From assembly GCF_900091525.1 (NCBI RefSeq), contig NZ_FMCU01000001.1, positions 558,001 through 622,000 on the forward strand: a stretch of 64,000 nt of DNA, read 5' to 3'. The notes under the pieces are model-generated. The model saw only the letters and a list, made by a program, of their open reading frames with translations. It did no database searches and was not told the DNA's origin. Shown one piece after another: positions 34,945-44,015 of the stretch (the stretch's first letter is position 1; the number at the start of each line of letters is the position of its first letter). The position numbers and the translations under genes were made by a program. This DNA comes from Micromonospora matsumotoense. GTDB lineage: Bacteria; Actinomycetota; Actinomycetes; Mycobacteriales; Micromonosporaceae.

Positions 34945-36177
34945 TCAGTACGCCTCGCCGACCGGCTCCTCGGGGGCGTGCTCGGCCTGTCGGGCGGCCT
35001 GGTTCCCACGGGACCAGCGCAGCCGTTCGCCGTAGCCGGCGGCCATCAGGTGGGCGAAGGCCAGGTAGACGAGCAGGCCGACGGCGAGCACCCCGAAGCC
35101 GACCCAGAACGGCAGCGCCAGGCTGTGTTCGGCGAGCTTGCCGGACAGGATCGGGGCGGGCGCGGCGGCCCCCCAGCGCACCAGGTTGAACGCGCCGGTG
35201 GCGACCCGGCGGTCGGCGGAGCCGAGGCCGAGGGCCAGGTCGGTGAGGTTGGCGTTGGCCAGGCCCATGCACAGGCCGGCGAGGACCAGCACCACCAGCG
35301 ACTCCGCAGTGCTGGTCGAGGTGGCGAAGAGGGCCATGCAGGCCAGCAGCCCGACGAGGGCCACCCCGACGGTCTGCACCGCGCCGATCCGGTGGGCCAG
35401 CCGGTGGCCGATCAGCAGGATGCCGGCGGCCAGGCCGAGACCCCAGCCGGTGAAGGCGAGGCCGAGGGGGATGACGTCGAGACCGAGGAAGAGCGGCGTG
35501 TAGCCGAGCACCACGAAGAAGACGAAGTTGTACGCGGCGGTGACCACGCAGAGGATGAGGAACGCCGGCCGGCGGTAGGTGGCGAAGATCTGCCCCAGCC
35601 GTACGGGCGGCTGCCGGTGGGTCGGCTCACGGAGCCTGCGGGCGGCCACCAGCAGGGCGAACACCATGAACATGCCGCAGACGAAGAACGGCAGTCGCCA
35701 GCTGACCTCGCCGAGCAGGCCGCCGATCAGCGGGCCGACGGCGAATCCGAGGCCGAGCGCGGTTTCGAAGAGGCCGACCACCCACTCCCGGTCGTTGGCG
35801 AGGTTGACCAGCACCACCATGGCGGTGGCGAAGAACATCGCGTTGCCCAGCCCCCAGACGCCGCGCAGCACCGACAGTTGCACGATGTCGTTGCTGAACG
35901 AGGCGGCGATGGCGGCCAGCCCGACCACCGAGACGCCGGTGACGAGCACCGGCTTGAAGCCGAACCGCCCGCTGGCCAGCGTCGCCGGGATCATCCCGAC
36001 CGCCATCACCGCGATGTACGCGGTGAAGAGCAACTCGACCTGCCAGGCGGTGACCCCGATCGCGGTGCCGATGGCGGGCAGGATGGGGTCCACCACGGCG
36101 ATGCCGGCGATGGCGAGGAAGGCCACCAGCGTGGTGGCGTAGATGGCACTGCGGTGGGGCTCGGTATGCCGGTCCAC
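34945..36177 (-). CDS. MFS efflux transporter
   Basis: A 410-residue protein with about 12 membrane segments. DPILPAIGTAIGVTAWQVELLFTAYI and the RFGFKPVL loop fit drug:proton antiporters of the DHA type. It is divergent from a MarR regulator whose probable operators lie between the two starts. That arrangement suggests efflux induced by an aromatic or antibiotic-like ligand. GTG 36177 has AGGAGAG upstream. The substrate cannot be named. It ends 17 bases from the TauE gene. Confidence 0.88.
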   Translation of the reverse strand: MDRHTEPHRSAIYATTLVAFLAIAGIAVVDPILPAIGTAIGVTAWQVELLFTAYIAVMAVGMIPATLASGRFGFKPVLVTGVSVVGLAAIAASFSNDIVQLSVLRGVWGLGNAMFFATAMVVLVNLANDREWVVGLFETALGLGFAVGPLIGGLLGEVSWRLPFFVCGMFMVFALLVAARRLREPTHRQPPVRLGQIFATYRRPAFLILCVVTAAYNFVFFVVLGYTPLFLGLDVIPLGLAFTGWGLGLAAGILLIGHRLAHRIGAVQTVGVALVGLLACMALFATSTSTAESLVVLVLAGLCMGLANANLTDLALGLGSADRRVATGAFNLVRWGAAAPAPILSGKLAEHSLALPFWVGFGVLAVGLLVYLAFAHLMAAGYGERLRWSRGNQAARQAEHAPEEPVGEAY

Positions 36178-36210
36178 TCCGCTCTCCTGTCCGGCCGAAG
36201 CCGCAAATAG

Positions 36211-36245
36211 CTGTATCGTACAGGTAAATCTGTTGTATCATACAG
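36211..36245. promoter_or_regulatory. paired MarR operators between MFS and MarR genes
   Basis: CTGTATCGTACAG (36211-36223) and TTGTATCATACAG (36233-36245) are two copies of a near-palindrome of the form TGTATCRTACA, centred 22 bases apart, so on the same face of the helix. The second overlaps a TATCAT -10 box six bases before the MarR ATG. This explains autoregulation and control of the efflux gene. Confidence 0.75.
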
Positions 36246-36247
36246 TT

Positions 36248-36727
36248 ATGAGTGACGACCACGCGACGGGAGCAGCTCCGGGCGACAGCAGCCTCGGCCG
36301 GATCGAGACCGAGGTGGCCCTGTTGATGCGGCTGGGCGAGGCCACCCGCCGGGCCACCGGCAGCGCCGAGCACCGGGTGCTCGACCGGGCGGCGTACGTG
36401 ATCCTGCGGCACCTGGACGCCGCCGGCCCGCAGAACGTCTCGGCGCTGGCCGCCCGGCTCAACCTGGACGGCTCCACGGTCACCCGCCAGGTGTCGGCGC
36501 TGCAACGCGACGGCCTGATCGCCCGCGCCCCCGACCCCGCCGACGGCCGGGGCACGGTGATCTCCCCCACCCCCGCCGGCCTGCACCGGATGGCCGCCGT
36601 CCAGGCCGCCCGGACCCGGCTCTACGGCGACATCCTCGCCGACTGGACCCCCACCGACCGGGACACCCTGGCCACCCTGCTGAGCCGCCTCAACCAGGCC
36701 CTCGACTCCCGCACCCGCCACCGCTAA
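36248..36727 (+). CDS. MarR-family transcriptional regulator
   Basis: A 159-residue winged-helix protein. QNVSALAARLNLDGSTVTRQVSALQRDGLIARAPDPADGRGTVISPTPAG is the MarR DNA-binding unit with its DxR wing. It faces the MFS gene and probably represses it together with itself through the two TGTATCRTACA sites. ATG 36248 appears leaderless. The 3' end is C-rich and runs into a C-rich spacer before palindrome copy 3. Confidence 0.9.
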   Translation: MSDDHATGAAPGDSSLGRIETEVALLMRLGEATRRATGSAEHRVLDRAAYVILRHLDAAGPQNVSALAARLNLDGSTVTRQVSALQRDGLIARAPDPADGRGTVISPTPAGLHRMAAVQAARTRLYGDILADWTPTDRDTLATLLSRLNQALDSRTRHR

Positions 36728-36759
36728 CCCCCACTCCTGCCCCTGCCCCGTCCGGCCCC

Positions 36760-36818
36760 GTTGATCAAGAGGTTTACGTCACCCCCACACCGAAAGTTGA
36801 CCCAAACCTCTTGATCAC
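36760..36818. repeat. 58-60-bp palindrome family, copy 3
   Basis: Left arm GTTGATCAAGAGGTTTACGT plus CA. Right arm, on the other strand, GTGATCAAGAGGTTTGGGTC plus A. It lies after the MarR gene, preceded by a C-rich stretch. Copy 4 follows 45 bases later in the opposite sense. Confidence 0.9.
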
Positions 36819-36863
36819 CGACCCCACCGGGCCGGAAGTCGGCCCGACGGCCGAGTCGTTCGC

Positions 36864-36922
36864 GTGATCAAGAGGTTTGGGTCAGTTCTCGGCGGGATGT
36901 TGACGTAAAGCTCTTGATCAAC
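36864..36922. repeat. 58-60-bp palindrome family, copy 4
   Basis: Left arm GTGATCAAGAGGTTTGGGTC plus A. Right arm, on the other strand, GTTGATCAAGAGCTTTACGT plus CA. Its two unlike arms are in reverse order relative to copy 3, so copies 3 and 4 are head to head. A G-rich stretch (36923-36969) follows, ending at the stop of the SSS transporter gene. Confidence 0.9.
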
Positions 36923-36972
36923 CGGGGCCGGACGGGGGTGGGCAGGAGGGGCGGGAGGGCAGGGGTTAGGGG

Positions 36973-38628
36973 TTAGGCGACTGGTTCGCGGGCCGAGTCG
37001 GCGTCCCGGTCGGGGCCGGGAGTGACGCGGGGGTCGCCCTCGTCGGCGAAGTAGTCGTCGGGGGTGGTGCCGTCCACTCCCTCGGCCACCTTCGCCGCCC
37101 GCAGCGCCAGCGTGACCAGCGCCGCCACCACCAGGTTCACCAGGACGGCGACGATGCCGACGTAGATCGTCTTCTTGGTGTCGAAGCCGAACTCGGACAG
37201 CGGGAACGCCGACCCGCCGAAGTGCGCGCGCTTGGAGGCCGGGTTGGGGATCTGGTAGAGCATCCACATGCCCAGCCCCATGCCCGCCACCCAGCCGGCG
37301 ATCAGCGCGCCCCGGTGGAACCAGCGGGTGTAGAGGCCCAGCGCCACCGCCGGCAGCGTCTGCAGGATGATCACGCCGCCGATCAGCTGGAGGTCGATGG
37401 AGAACTGCGGGTCGAGGAAGACGATGCAGGCCACCGCGCCGACCTTCACCACCAGCGAGGTGATCTTCGAGACGTTCGCCTCCTGGGCCGGGCTGGCGTC
37501 CCGCTTGAGGTACTCCTTGTAGATGTTGCGGGTGAACAGGTTCGCCGCCGCGATCGACATGATGGCCGCCGGCACCAGCGCGCCGATGCCGATCGCCGCG
37601 TACGCCACCCCGGCGAACCAGTCCGGGAACTGCTGGTCGAACAGCACCGGCACCACCGTGTTGCTGTCGACGGTGCCCTCCTTCGCCCCGGGCAGCGGCT
37701 TCACCCCGGCCGCGATGGCCATGAAGCCGAGCAGCGCGATCAGCCCGAGCAGCAGGCTGTACGCCGGCAGCGCCGACATGTTCCGCTTGATCACGTCCCG
37801 GTTCCGGCTGGCCAGCACACCGGTGATGCTGTGCGGGTAGAGGAACAGCGCCAGTGCCGAACCGAACGCCAGGGTGACGTACTGGAGCTGGTTGTTGGCG
37901 TTGAGCAGGATGCCGTCGTTCGGGTTCGGTGAGGCGGCGAACTTCGCATCCGCAGCGTCGAAGATCGACCCCCAACCCCCCAGTTTGTACGGCAGATAGA
38001 TCACCGCCACCAGGATGACGATGTAGATCAGGGTGTCCTTGACGAACGCGATCAGCGCCGGGGCGCGCAACCCGGACTGGTAGGTGTAGGCGGCCAGGAT
38101 CGCGAAGGCGATGATGATCGGCAGGTGCCGCGCCACCGCGCTGTCCCCGGTGACCCCCATCGTCTTGAGCACCGCCTCGATGCCGACCAGCTGCAACGCG
38201 ATGTAGGGCATGGTCGCGACGATGCCGGTGATGGCGATCAGCAGGGCCAGCACCGGCGAGTCGAACCGGCGGCGCACGAAGTCGGCCGGGGTGACGAAGC
38301 CGTGCCGGTGCGACACCGACCAGAGCCGGCAGAGCACCAGGAACACCAGCGGATAGATGACGATCGTGTACGGCACGGCGAAGAACCCGGCCGCGCCCGC
38401 CCCGAACATCAGCGCCGGCACCGCCACGAACGTGTACGCCGTGTAGAGGTCACCGCCGACCAGGAACCAGGTGATCCAGCCGCCGAAACTGCGCCCGCCC
38501 AGCCCCCACTCGTCGAGGTGGGCCATGTCCTTCGGCGCCCGCCACCGGGCCGCCACGAAGCCCATCCCGCTGACCAGCAGAAAGAGCGCCGAGAAGACGA
38601 TGATCTCGGTCAGATGATCGCGCCACAT
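36973..38628 (-). CDS. sodium:solute symporter (SSS family)
   Basis: A 551-residue protein with about 13 membrane segments. FGGWITWFLVGGDLYTAYTFVAVPAL, the long GIVATMPYIALQLVGIEAVL segment and AIGIGALVPAAIMSIAAANLFTRNIYKEYL are SSS signatures near those of monocarboxylate/acetate carriers. It should take up a small organic acid with Na+. Its start overlaps the stop of the small DUF3311 gene by one base. That pairing is standard for this transporter group. The C-terminal 40 residues are acidic and cytoplasmic. Confidence 0.9.
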   Translation of the reverse strand: MWRDHLTEIIVFSALFLLVSGMGFVAARWRAPKDMAHLDEWGLGGRSFGGWITWFLVGGDLYTAYTFVAVPALMFGAGAAGFFAVPYTIVIYPLVFLVLCRLWSVSHRHGFVTPADFVRRRFDSPVLALLIAITGIVATMPYIALQLVGIEAVLKTMGVTGDSAVARHLPIIIAFAILAAYTYQSGLRAPALIAFVKDTLIYIVILVAVIYLPYKLGGWGSIFDAADAKFAASPNPNDGILLNANNQLQYVTLAFGSALALFLYPHSITGVLASRNRDVIKRNMSALPAYSLLLGLIALLGFMAIAAGVKPLPGAKEGTVDSNTVVPVLFDQQFPDWFAGVAYAAIGIGALVPAAIMSIAAANLFTRNIYKEYLKRDASPAQEANVSKITSLVVKVGAVACIVFLDPQFSIDLQLIGGVIILQTLPAVALGLYTRWFHRGALIAGWVAGMGLGMWMLYQIPNPASKRAHFGGSAFPLSEFGFDTKKTIYVGIVAVLVNLVVAALVTLALRAAKVAEGVDGTTPDDYFADEGDPRVTPGPDRDADSAREPVA

Positions 38629-38870
38629 TAGTGGTCACCCCGCTTCTTGGTCATCTGGTAGACCAGCGTGGTGGTGGCCACCCCGAGCAGGATCCAGACC
38701 AGTTGCAGCCAGTAGAAGCGCGGAAAGCCGAACAGCCGGGGCGAGTCCGCATTGAAGAACACCGGGATCAGCGGTACCACGATCGGGATGAAGAGCAACC
38801 AGTTCCAGGGGCTGTGGTCCTTCGCCCTGGACGACGCCGTACGCGGCGTCTCCGGTTCGGCAGCGGTCAT
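38628..38870 (-). CDS. DUF3311 small membrane subunit
   Basis: An 80-residue protein with two membrane segments (WLLFIPIVVPLIPVFFNAD, FYWLQLVWILLGVATTTLVYQ) and a KKRGDH tail. ATG 38870 has GGAGGTGGG upstream. DUF3311 proteins are encoded directly before SSS carriers and are thought to be accessory subunits. The overlap TAATG with the carrier gene supports joint translation. Confidence 0.85.
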   Translation of the reverse strand: MTAAEPETPRTASSRAKDHSPWNWLLFIPIVVPLIPVFFNADSPRLFGFPRFYWLQLVWILLGVATTTLVYQMTKKRGDH

Positions 38871-39026
38871 CTGACCCACCTCCGGTAGTCGTTCCGGCCA
38901 GTAACGGCCGGACGCTACGACCTGGTGAACCCGATCACGTTCAATCGGCGCGCGACGATGCGCCTAACGGCTGCCAGTCTGCGCCGAACGGCGCGACGCA
39001 CCGCCCGACACATCGACAGACGACGA

Positions 39027-39052
39027 ACCGGCCCGGGATATCCCGGGCCGGT
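39027..39052 (-). terminator. 26-bp perfect palindrome after RNase H/phosphatase gene
   Basis: ACCGGCCCGGGAT followed by its exact inverse, ending 17 bases past the stop of the minus-strand gene. The rest of 38871-39026 contains nothing recognised. Confidence 0.6.
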
Positions 39053-39068
39053 CGACGGAGACCCGGGA

Positions 39069-40274
39069 TCAGCGGGCCGGAAGGTGGGCGGTGTCGTTGA
39101 CCGAGCGGACGGCCACCCCGCCGTCGGGCCACATGTCGAGCACCGAGATGCCGGCCGCGTCCAGATAGAGCCGGTGCAGGAAGGCGTCGCCGGCCGCGAG
39201 GGCGTCGCGCAACGCCAGCTTGATCGGGGAGACGTGCGAGACGACCACCACGGTCTCCCCGGGGTACGCCTCCCGCAGCGCCACCATCGCCCGGTCGACC
39301 CGCTGCCCGACCTCGGTGAACGACTCACCGCCCGGCGGGGCGATCCGGGTGGAGGCGAGCCAGGCGTCCAGTTCGCCGGGCCAACGGTCGCGTACCTCGG
39401 CGAAGGTGTGGCCGTCCCAGTCGCCGAAGTCGCACTCGATCCAGTCGTCCTGCGGGCGTACCGGCAGATCGCCGAGCGCCCCGGCGATCGCCTCGGCGGT
39501 GGCCGTACACCGGGACAGCGGGGAGCTGAGCACGGCCGCGACGGACGGGGCCAGCGCGGCCACCCGGGTGGCGGTGGCCCGGGCCTGGGCCTGGCCGGAC
39601 TCGGACAGCGGCACGTCGGCGCGGCCCGCATAGCGGTGCTGCACGGTCCACTCGGTCTCACCGTGCCGGACCAGGATCAGCCGGGTGGCGGTGAAGGTCG
39701 GCCTCGGCTCCCAGGACGCCTTGGTGGTCGCCGGGTCGGAGCCGGCGGTCCGGGTGGCGGCACGGGCGGCCACCTCGCGGGCCTGGGCCCGGGCCGGTGA
39801 GTCGGCCGCCGCCACCGGCCGGGACGGCGCGACGTCGACCGACGCGGCCACCGGCCGGGGCGGCTTGCCGGCGGCGGCGTCCATCGCCGCGTTCGCCAGG
39901 GCGTCGGCGTGCCGGTTGCGCTCCCGGGGGATCCAACTGAACCGGACGGTGTCGAAGCGGTCGACCAGCGCGGCGGCCCGCGCGGCGAGCGGACGCAGCC
40001 CGGGGTGTTTGATCTGCCACCGGCCGCACATCTGCTCGACCACCAGCTTCGAGTCCATCCGGGCGTCGACCTCGACCGCGCCCAACTCGGCGGCGGCCTC
40101 CAAGCCGGCGATCAGCCCCCGGTACTCGGCGACGTTGTTGGTGGCCGTCCCGATCGCCTCGGCACGTTCCAGCAGCACCTCACCGGAGGCCGGGTCCCGG
40201 ACCACGGCACCGTAACCGGCCGGCCCGGGGTTGCCCCGCGACCCGCCGTCGGCCTCGATGACGACCGCGCGCAC
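39069..40274 (-). CDS. bifunctional RNase H type I/acid phosphatase
   Basis: A 401-residue fusion. The first 135 residues are an RNase H fold: Asp9 in IEADGGSRGNPGPAG, the NNVAEYRGL glutamate, the MDSKLVVEQM aspartate and the final RNRHADALA aspartate. A Pro/Ala-rich linker follows. The C-terminal part is a phosphoglycerate-mutase-type phosphatase with LILVRHGETEW and the second histidine in VVVSHVSPIK. The same fusion occurs as Rv2228c in mycobacteria, where it cuts RNA-DNA hybrids and acts in the cobalamin salvage step alpha-ribazole phosphatase. GTG 40274 is taken by analogy; GTG 40280 is possible. Confidence 0.9.
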   Translation of the reverse strand: MRAVVIEADGGSRGNPGPAGYGAVVRDPASGEVLLERAEAIGTATNNVAEYRGLIAGLEAAAELGAVEVDARMDSKLVVEQMCGRWQIKHPGLRPLAARAAALVDRFDTVRFSWIPRERNRHADALANAAMDAAAGKPPRPVAASVDVAPSRPVAAADSPARAQAREVAARAATRTAGSDPATTKASWEPRPTFTATRLILVRHGETEWTVQHRYAGRADVPLSESGQAQARATATRVAALAPSVAAVLSSPLSRCTATAEAIAGALGDLPVRPQDDWIECDFGDWDGHTFAEVRDRWPGELDAWLASTRIAPPGGESFTEVGQRVDRAMVALREAYPGETVVVVSHVSPIKLALRDALAAGDAFLHRLYLDAAGISVLDMWPDGGVAVRSVNDTAHLPAR

Positions 40275-40284
40275 CGCCACCGGG

Positions 40285-41022
40285 CTACAGCCCCGACTCG
40301 TTGGTACGCACCATGATCCGCCGGCAGTCCTCGCACCGGACCACCTCGCCCGGGTCCGAACTGCGGATCCGGGCCAGGTCCGCGCCGGACAGCTCCAGCC
40401 GGCAGCCACCGCAGCGGCCGGCGGTGAGCAGCGCCGCGCCGAGCCCGGTGTCCGCGCGGATCTTGTCGTAGAGGGTCACCAGGTCGGTGGGGAGGTCCGC
40501 GGCGAGCGGCTTGCGCGCGCCCTGCTTGAACTCCTCCTCCTTGGCGATGGCGGCCAGGCTCTCGTCGCGGCGCTGCTCGGCGGCGGCCCGCCGGTCCCGG
40601 GTCTCGGCGATCCGGGACTCGATCCCGTCGAGGGTGGCCTGCGCCGTCTCGCGCTGCTCCATCAGCTCCAGCTCGGCGTCCTCCAGGTCACCCTGGCGGC
40701 GGTTGAGGGAGACCAGCTCGTGCTGGAGCGCCTCCAGCTCGCGGGCCGGCCCACTGCCGCTGGCCAGCCGGGCCTCGTCCTTGTTCTTGCGGGCCCGGAC
40801 CTGGTCGATGTCCTTCTCCAGCCGGGCGATGTCCCGGTCCAGGTCGTCGACGGCGACCTGGGCGCGGACCCGCTCGTCCTCCAGCGCGGACAGCTCCCGG
40901 GCGAGCCCCTCCAGCTCGGCCCGCTCGGGCAGCGACCGGCGGCGGTGGGCGAGCTGGGCGAGGGTGGTGTCGATCGCCTGAAGATCGAGCAGGCGGCGCT
41001 GGACCTGGGGTTCAGCCTTCAC
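40285..41022 (-). CDS. coiled-coil protein with C-terminal C4 zinc ribbon
   Basis: A 245-residue protein. The first 190 residues are a long heptad-rich coiled coil. The end contains CGGCRLELSG and CEDCRRIMV, a four-cysteine zinc ribbon. It is the family encoded next to Nif3 and RNase H genes in actinobacteria (Rv2229c type). Its function is unknown; nucleic acid binding or a scaffolding role is guessed from the fold. Its start overlaps the Nif3 stop by four bases, and its stop is ten bases before the RNase H start, so the three are one operon. Confidence 0.88.
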   Translation of the reverse strand: MKAEPQVQRRLLDLQAIDTTLAQLAHRRRSLPERAELEGLARELSALEDERVRAQVAVDDLDRDIARLEKDIDQVRARKNKDEARLASGSGPARELEALQHELVSLNRRQGDLEDAELELMEQRETAQATLDGIESRIAETRDRRAAAEQRRDESLAAIAKEEEFKQGARKPLAADLPTDLVTLYDKIRADTGLGAALLTAGRCGGCRLELSGADLARIRSSDPGEVVRCEDCRRIMVRTNESGL

Positions 41023-41885
41023 GGTCGGGGCTCCTTGTCGTCCATCGCGGGTGCGGCGGCGTGCACGGTCCACGGGTCGGTGTCCAGATCGGACACCACG
41101 GTCTCGACGCCGAAGTCGGCCCGCAGGTGGGCGGCCACGTCGTCCAGCCAGGGTCGTTCGGTCGCCCAGTGCGCGGCCTCCAGCAGGGCGGGCCCACCGG
41201 CGGCGAGGTGCTCACCGGAGGGGTGGTGCCGCAGGTCGGAGCTGAGGAACGCGTCCACCCCGGCGGCGGTCGCGGCGGCCAGGAAACCTTCACCCGAGCC
41301 GCCGCTGACCGCGAGGGTACGCACGATACGCCCGGGATCGCCCCCGGCGCGAACCCCCCAGACCGTGGCAGGCAGAACGGCGGCGGCGTGCCGGGTCAGC
41401 TCGGCCAGCGTCATCGGGGCGGGCAGCTCACCGATCCGGCCGATGCCCCGGCCGCCGCCGGCCGCCGGAGAGCCCGGCGCGGACGGTGCGAGGGGACGCA
41501 GACCGGTCAGCCCGAACCGGGCGGCCAGCGCGTCGGAGACGCCCGGCGCGGCGGTGTCGGCGTTGGTGTGCGCCACGTACAGGGCCGCCCCGGCGCGGAT
41601 CAGGTCGTGCACGATCCGCCCCTTCCAGGTGGTCGGGGCGACCGAGGAGACGCCGCGCAGCAGCAGCGGGTGGTGCGCGACGATCAGGTCGGCCCCGGCG
41701 GCGAGGGCCTCGGCGACCGTCTCGGGGACGACGTCCACCGTGCCGTAGACGCGGCGGACCGGGTCGGTGGGCTCGCCGAGCACCAGACCGACCCGGTCCC
41801 ACTCCTCGGCCCAGGCCGGCGGATAACGCCGATCCAGCTCGGTGACGACGTCGGCGACGGACGGCGGGGACGCGGTTGTGCTCAC
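41019..41885 (-). CDS. Nif3-like dinuclear metal centre protein
   Basis: A 288-residue NIF3/YbgI fold. The metal ligands appear as AHHPLLLRG, AHTNADTAAPG and, near the end, LSSDLRHHPSGEHLAAG with HWATERPWL. The family has been linked to GTP cyclohydrolase-type and hydrolase functions but the role is unsettled. The WDRVGLVLGEP motif fixes the start region; GTG 41885 is used. It leads the three-gene operon to the zinc-ribbon and RNase H genes. Confidence 0.88.
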   Translation of the reverse strand: MSTTASPPSVADVVTELDRRYPPAWAEEWDRVGLVLGEPTDPVRRVYGTVDVVPETVAEALAAGADLIVAHHPLLLRGVSSVAPTTWKGRIVHDLIRAGAALYVAHTNADTAAPGVSDALAARFGLTGLRPLAPSAPGSPAAGGGRGIGRIGELPAPMTLAELTRHAAAVLPATVWGVRAGGDPGRIVRTLAVSGGSGEGFLAAATAAGVDAFLSSDLRHHPSGEHLAAGGPALLEAAHWATERPWLDDVAAHLRADFGVETVVSDLDTDPWTVHAAAPAMDDKEPRP

Positions 41886-41940
41886 GGCCGGTCAGCTTAC
41901 CGGCGCGTGGTGGCGGCCACGCCCATGCCCGTCGGCCGGG

Positions 41941-42522
41941 TCAGGCGGCCGAGGCGGCCCGGGACCGGTCCGGCAGGGCCGCCACCGCCGCCTCCCACGG
42001 AAAGGCGTGCAGGTGCCGTTCCCCCGTGCCGGGCGGGTGCAGCGGGTAGACGTGGTCGCCGAAGAGCACCGTGGCGCCCCACTCGCGGAGCCGTTGCAGG
42101 CCGGTCTGGAAGGCCGGGTGCCCGGCCATCGCCGCGTTGGTGAACGGCACCACCACCACCGGCACCCCCCGGCCCTGCCCCTCGACCAGCAGGCCCAGCG
42201 CCAGGGTGTCGGTGATCCCGGCCGCCCACTTGTTGACCGTGTTGACGGTTGCCGGGCAGACCACCATCGCGTCGGCCGGGGGCAGCAGGTCCGGGTCGCC
42301 CGGGTGCTTGTAGTGGGTGCGCACCGGGTGCCCGGTCTGCCGGGCCAGCGCGGCCCGGTCCACGAACTTCGCCCCGTCGGGGGTGGTGATGACGCAGACC
42401 TCCCAGCCGTCGTCCTGGGCGAGGCCGACGAGCCGGTCGAGGTGACGGGCCAGCGGCGAACCGCAGGCGATGACGTAGAGCACCGCGCGGCGCTCCTTGC
42501 TCGGGTGTGGGCCGCCGCTCAT
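41941..42522 (-). CDS. flavoprotein of the HFCD (phosphopantothenoylcysteine decarboxylase-like) family
   Basis: A 193-residue protein. VLYVIACGSPLARHLDRLVGLAQ opens the Rossmann-like fold. VCPATVNTVNKWAAGITDTLALGLLVE carries the PxTxNT-type motif that binds FMN and substrate in decarboxylating flavoproteins. It lacks the synthetase half of CoaBC. Peptidyl-cysteine or pantothenate-related decarboxylation are both possible. The XRE regulator gene is directly upstream with a 16-base gap, so the two may be co-transcribed. Confidence 0.8.
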   Translation of the reverse strand: MSGGPHPSKERRAVLYVIACGSPLARHLDRLVGLAQDDGWEVCVITTPDGAKFVDRAALARQTGHPVRTHYKHPGDPDLLPPADAMVVCPATVNTVNKWAAGITDTLALGLLVEGQGRGVPVVVVPFTNAAMAGHPAFQTGLQRLREWGATVLFGDHVYPLHPPGTGERHLHAFPWEAAVAALPDRSRAASAA

Positions 42523-42538
42523 CCGGCCGCCACCGTGT

Positions 42539-43765
42539 TCATACTCCGACTCCCATCTGCTCAGCCAACTCCGCTATCGGCGCGGGCAACGCACCCCGTG
42601 TGCGACGCAGCACGTCGGACATCACTTCGTGGGCGATGGGTCGGCAGCGGATCTCGGACGGGGCGAGCCGGTCGCCGCGCAGCAGCATCTCCCCCGCCTT
42701 GGCGATGTCACCGAGTTGGGCGTAACCCCGGGCGATGTCGAGCAGGTGGTGGGCCCGGCGCTCGGGCAGCAGGCCGTTGAAGCTCGGCTCGGGGATGCCC
42801 TGGTGGATCTCCACCGCCCGCCCGCCGTCGCCCAACTCGACGGCGGCGGCGGCCCGGTGCAGCTCCAGGTTGGTCGGGCCGAACGAGGTCCAGTAGTGGT
42901 TCTGGTCGCTGCCGAGCATGAGGGCCGCCTCGTGGGCCCCGTGGAGCAGGTCCTCGACGGTGTCCGAGTCGCCGAACCGGGCCGCCGCCATCGCACCCTG
43001 CAACAGCAGCATGCCGTAGACGGAGAGCCGGTCCGGCGCGCTGTCGTTCATGCCGCCGGGGGCGAGCCGGTTGGCGATGCTGACGTTCAGCTCCAGCGCC
43101 GGCCGGGCCCGGCCCATCGCCACCAGGGCGTTGCAGACCCGGGCGGTGGCGACGCCGGCCAGCAGTTGGTCGTCGGCGCGCTGGGCGACCGCCATCGACC
43201 GGTCCGCCGCCAACCAGGCCAGCTCGCACTCGCCCAGCTTGCGCAGCACCGAGGAGGCGATCTGGTAGACCTGCCCGAGCAGATGGGCGGCCTCCTTGCC
43301 CTGCTCCCCGCCGTAACCGGCGTCGGCCGCCTGGGCCTCCCGCAGCAGCTTCGGCAGCGCCCGGGTGAGCATCCCGTAGCGGCCGTACTGGTAGGTGAGC
43401 CAGGCGTGGGTGACCGCCTTGCGCATGTCGGACAGGGGCGGCGGGTACGACACGGCGTCGAAGTACACGGTCATCGAGGCGTACTGCTCCAGGGCGGCCC
43501 GGATCTCCTGCACCTCGACCTGGTCGATACAGCTGAACGCGTCGGTACGCCGTTCCGGGTCCTTGCCGAGCAGCAGTTGCACGTCGATCCGGAGGATCAC
43601 GGCGATCTCGTAGAGCACGGAGAACTTGTCCAGCCGACGGACCCCGCGCTCGACCTTGTCGACCCAGCTCTTGGACTTGCCGAGCCGGTCGGCGAAGACC
43701 TGCTGGGACATCTTGCGCCGCCCGCGCCAATAGGCCACCCGTCGCCCTATCGGAAGCTCGTCCAT
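42539..43765 (-). CDS. XRE-family regulator with TPR-like C-terminal domain
   Basis: A 408-residue protein. Residues about 6-62 are an HTH: GRRVAYWRGRRKMSQQVFADRLGKSKSWVDKVERG. The remainder is helical with the repeated A/L pattern of tetratricopeptide-like sensor domains. Such large XRE proteins often respond to a peptide or small molecule and control a neighbouring operon in actinomycetes. ATG 43765 follows GGGAAAAG. The upstream palindrome and the divergent primase/polymerase-like gene are the probable targets. Confidence 0.85.
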   Translation of the reverse strand: MDELPIGRRVAYWRGRRKMSQQVFADRLGKSKSWVDKVERGVRRLDKFSVLYEIAVILRIDVQLLLGKDPERRTDAFSCIDQVEVQEIRAALEQYASMTVYFDAVSYPPPLSDMRKAVTHAWLTYQYGRYGMLTRALPKLLREAQAADAGYGGEQGKEAAHLLGQVYQIASSVLRKLGECELAWLAADRSMAVAQRADDQLLAGVATARVCNALVAMGRARPALELNVSIANRLAPGGMNDSAPDRLSVYGMLLLQGAMAAARFGDSDTVEDLLHGAHEAALMLGSDQNHYWTSFGPTNLELHRAAAAVELGDGGRAVEIHQGIPEPSFNGLLPERRAHHLLDIARGYAQLGDIAKAGEMLLRGDRLAPSEIRCRPIAHEVMSDVLRRTRGALPAPIAELAEQMGVGV

Positions 43766-43869
43766 CTTTTCCCGTTCCTCCCCCTCCTGGGTCGTCCGAC
43801 CGGGCTCCGGACGGCCCACGCAGGGCGCCGCCGATCCGTCCGTCCCAGGTATTCGCTGGTCGCACAGGG

Positions 43870-43886
43870 TGTACGTCATTCGTACA
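43870..43886. promoter_or_regulatory. palindromic operator between XRE and primase/polymerase-like genes
   Basis: TGTACG-TCATT-CGTACA is a perfect six-base inverted repeat in a less GC-rich patch of the 250-base divergent gap. A weaker related site (CTTCGTACCTTCGTGC) follows about ten bases on. Confidence 0.6.
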
Positions 43887-44015
43887 GCCAGTCTTCGTAC
43901 CTTCGTGCAAGTTGCATGAGTCGTTCGTCAGGTCAACGAGCCCGGTTCGGGACAGTGACGGCGCTCGACGTGAGGGGTGGCGGTGAACGGTCGAAGTCAG
44001 AGGAGAGCGCAGGAC

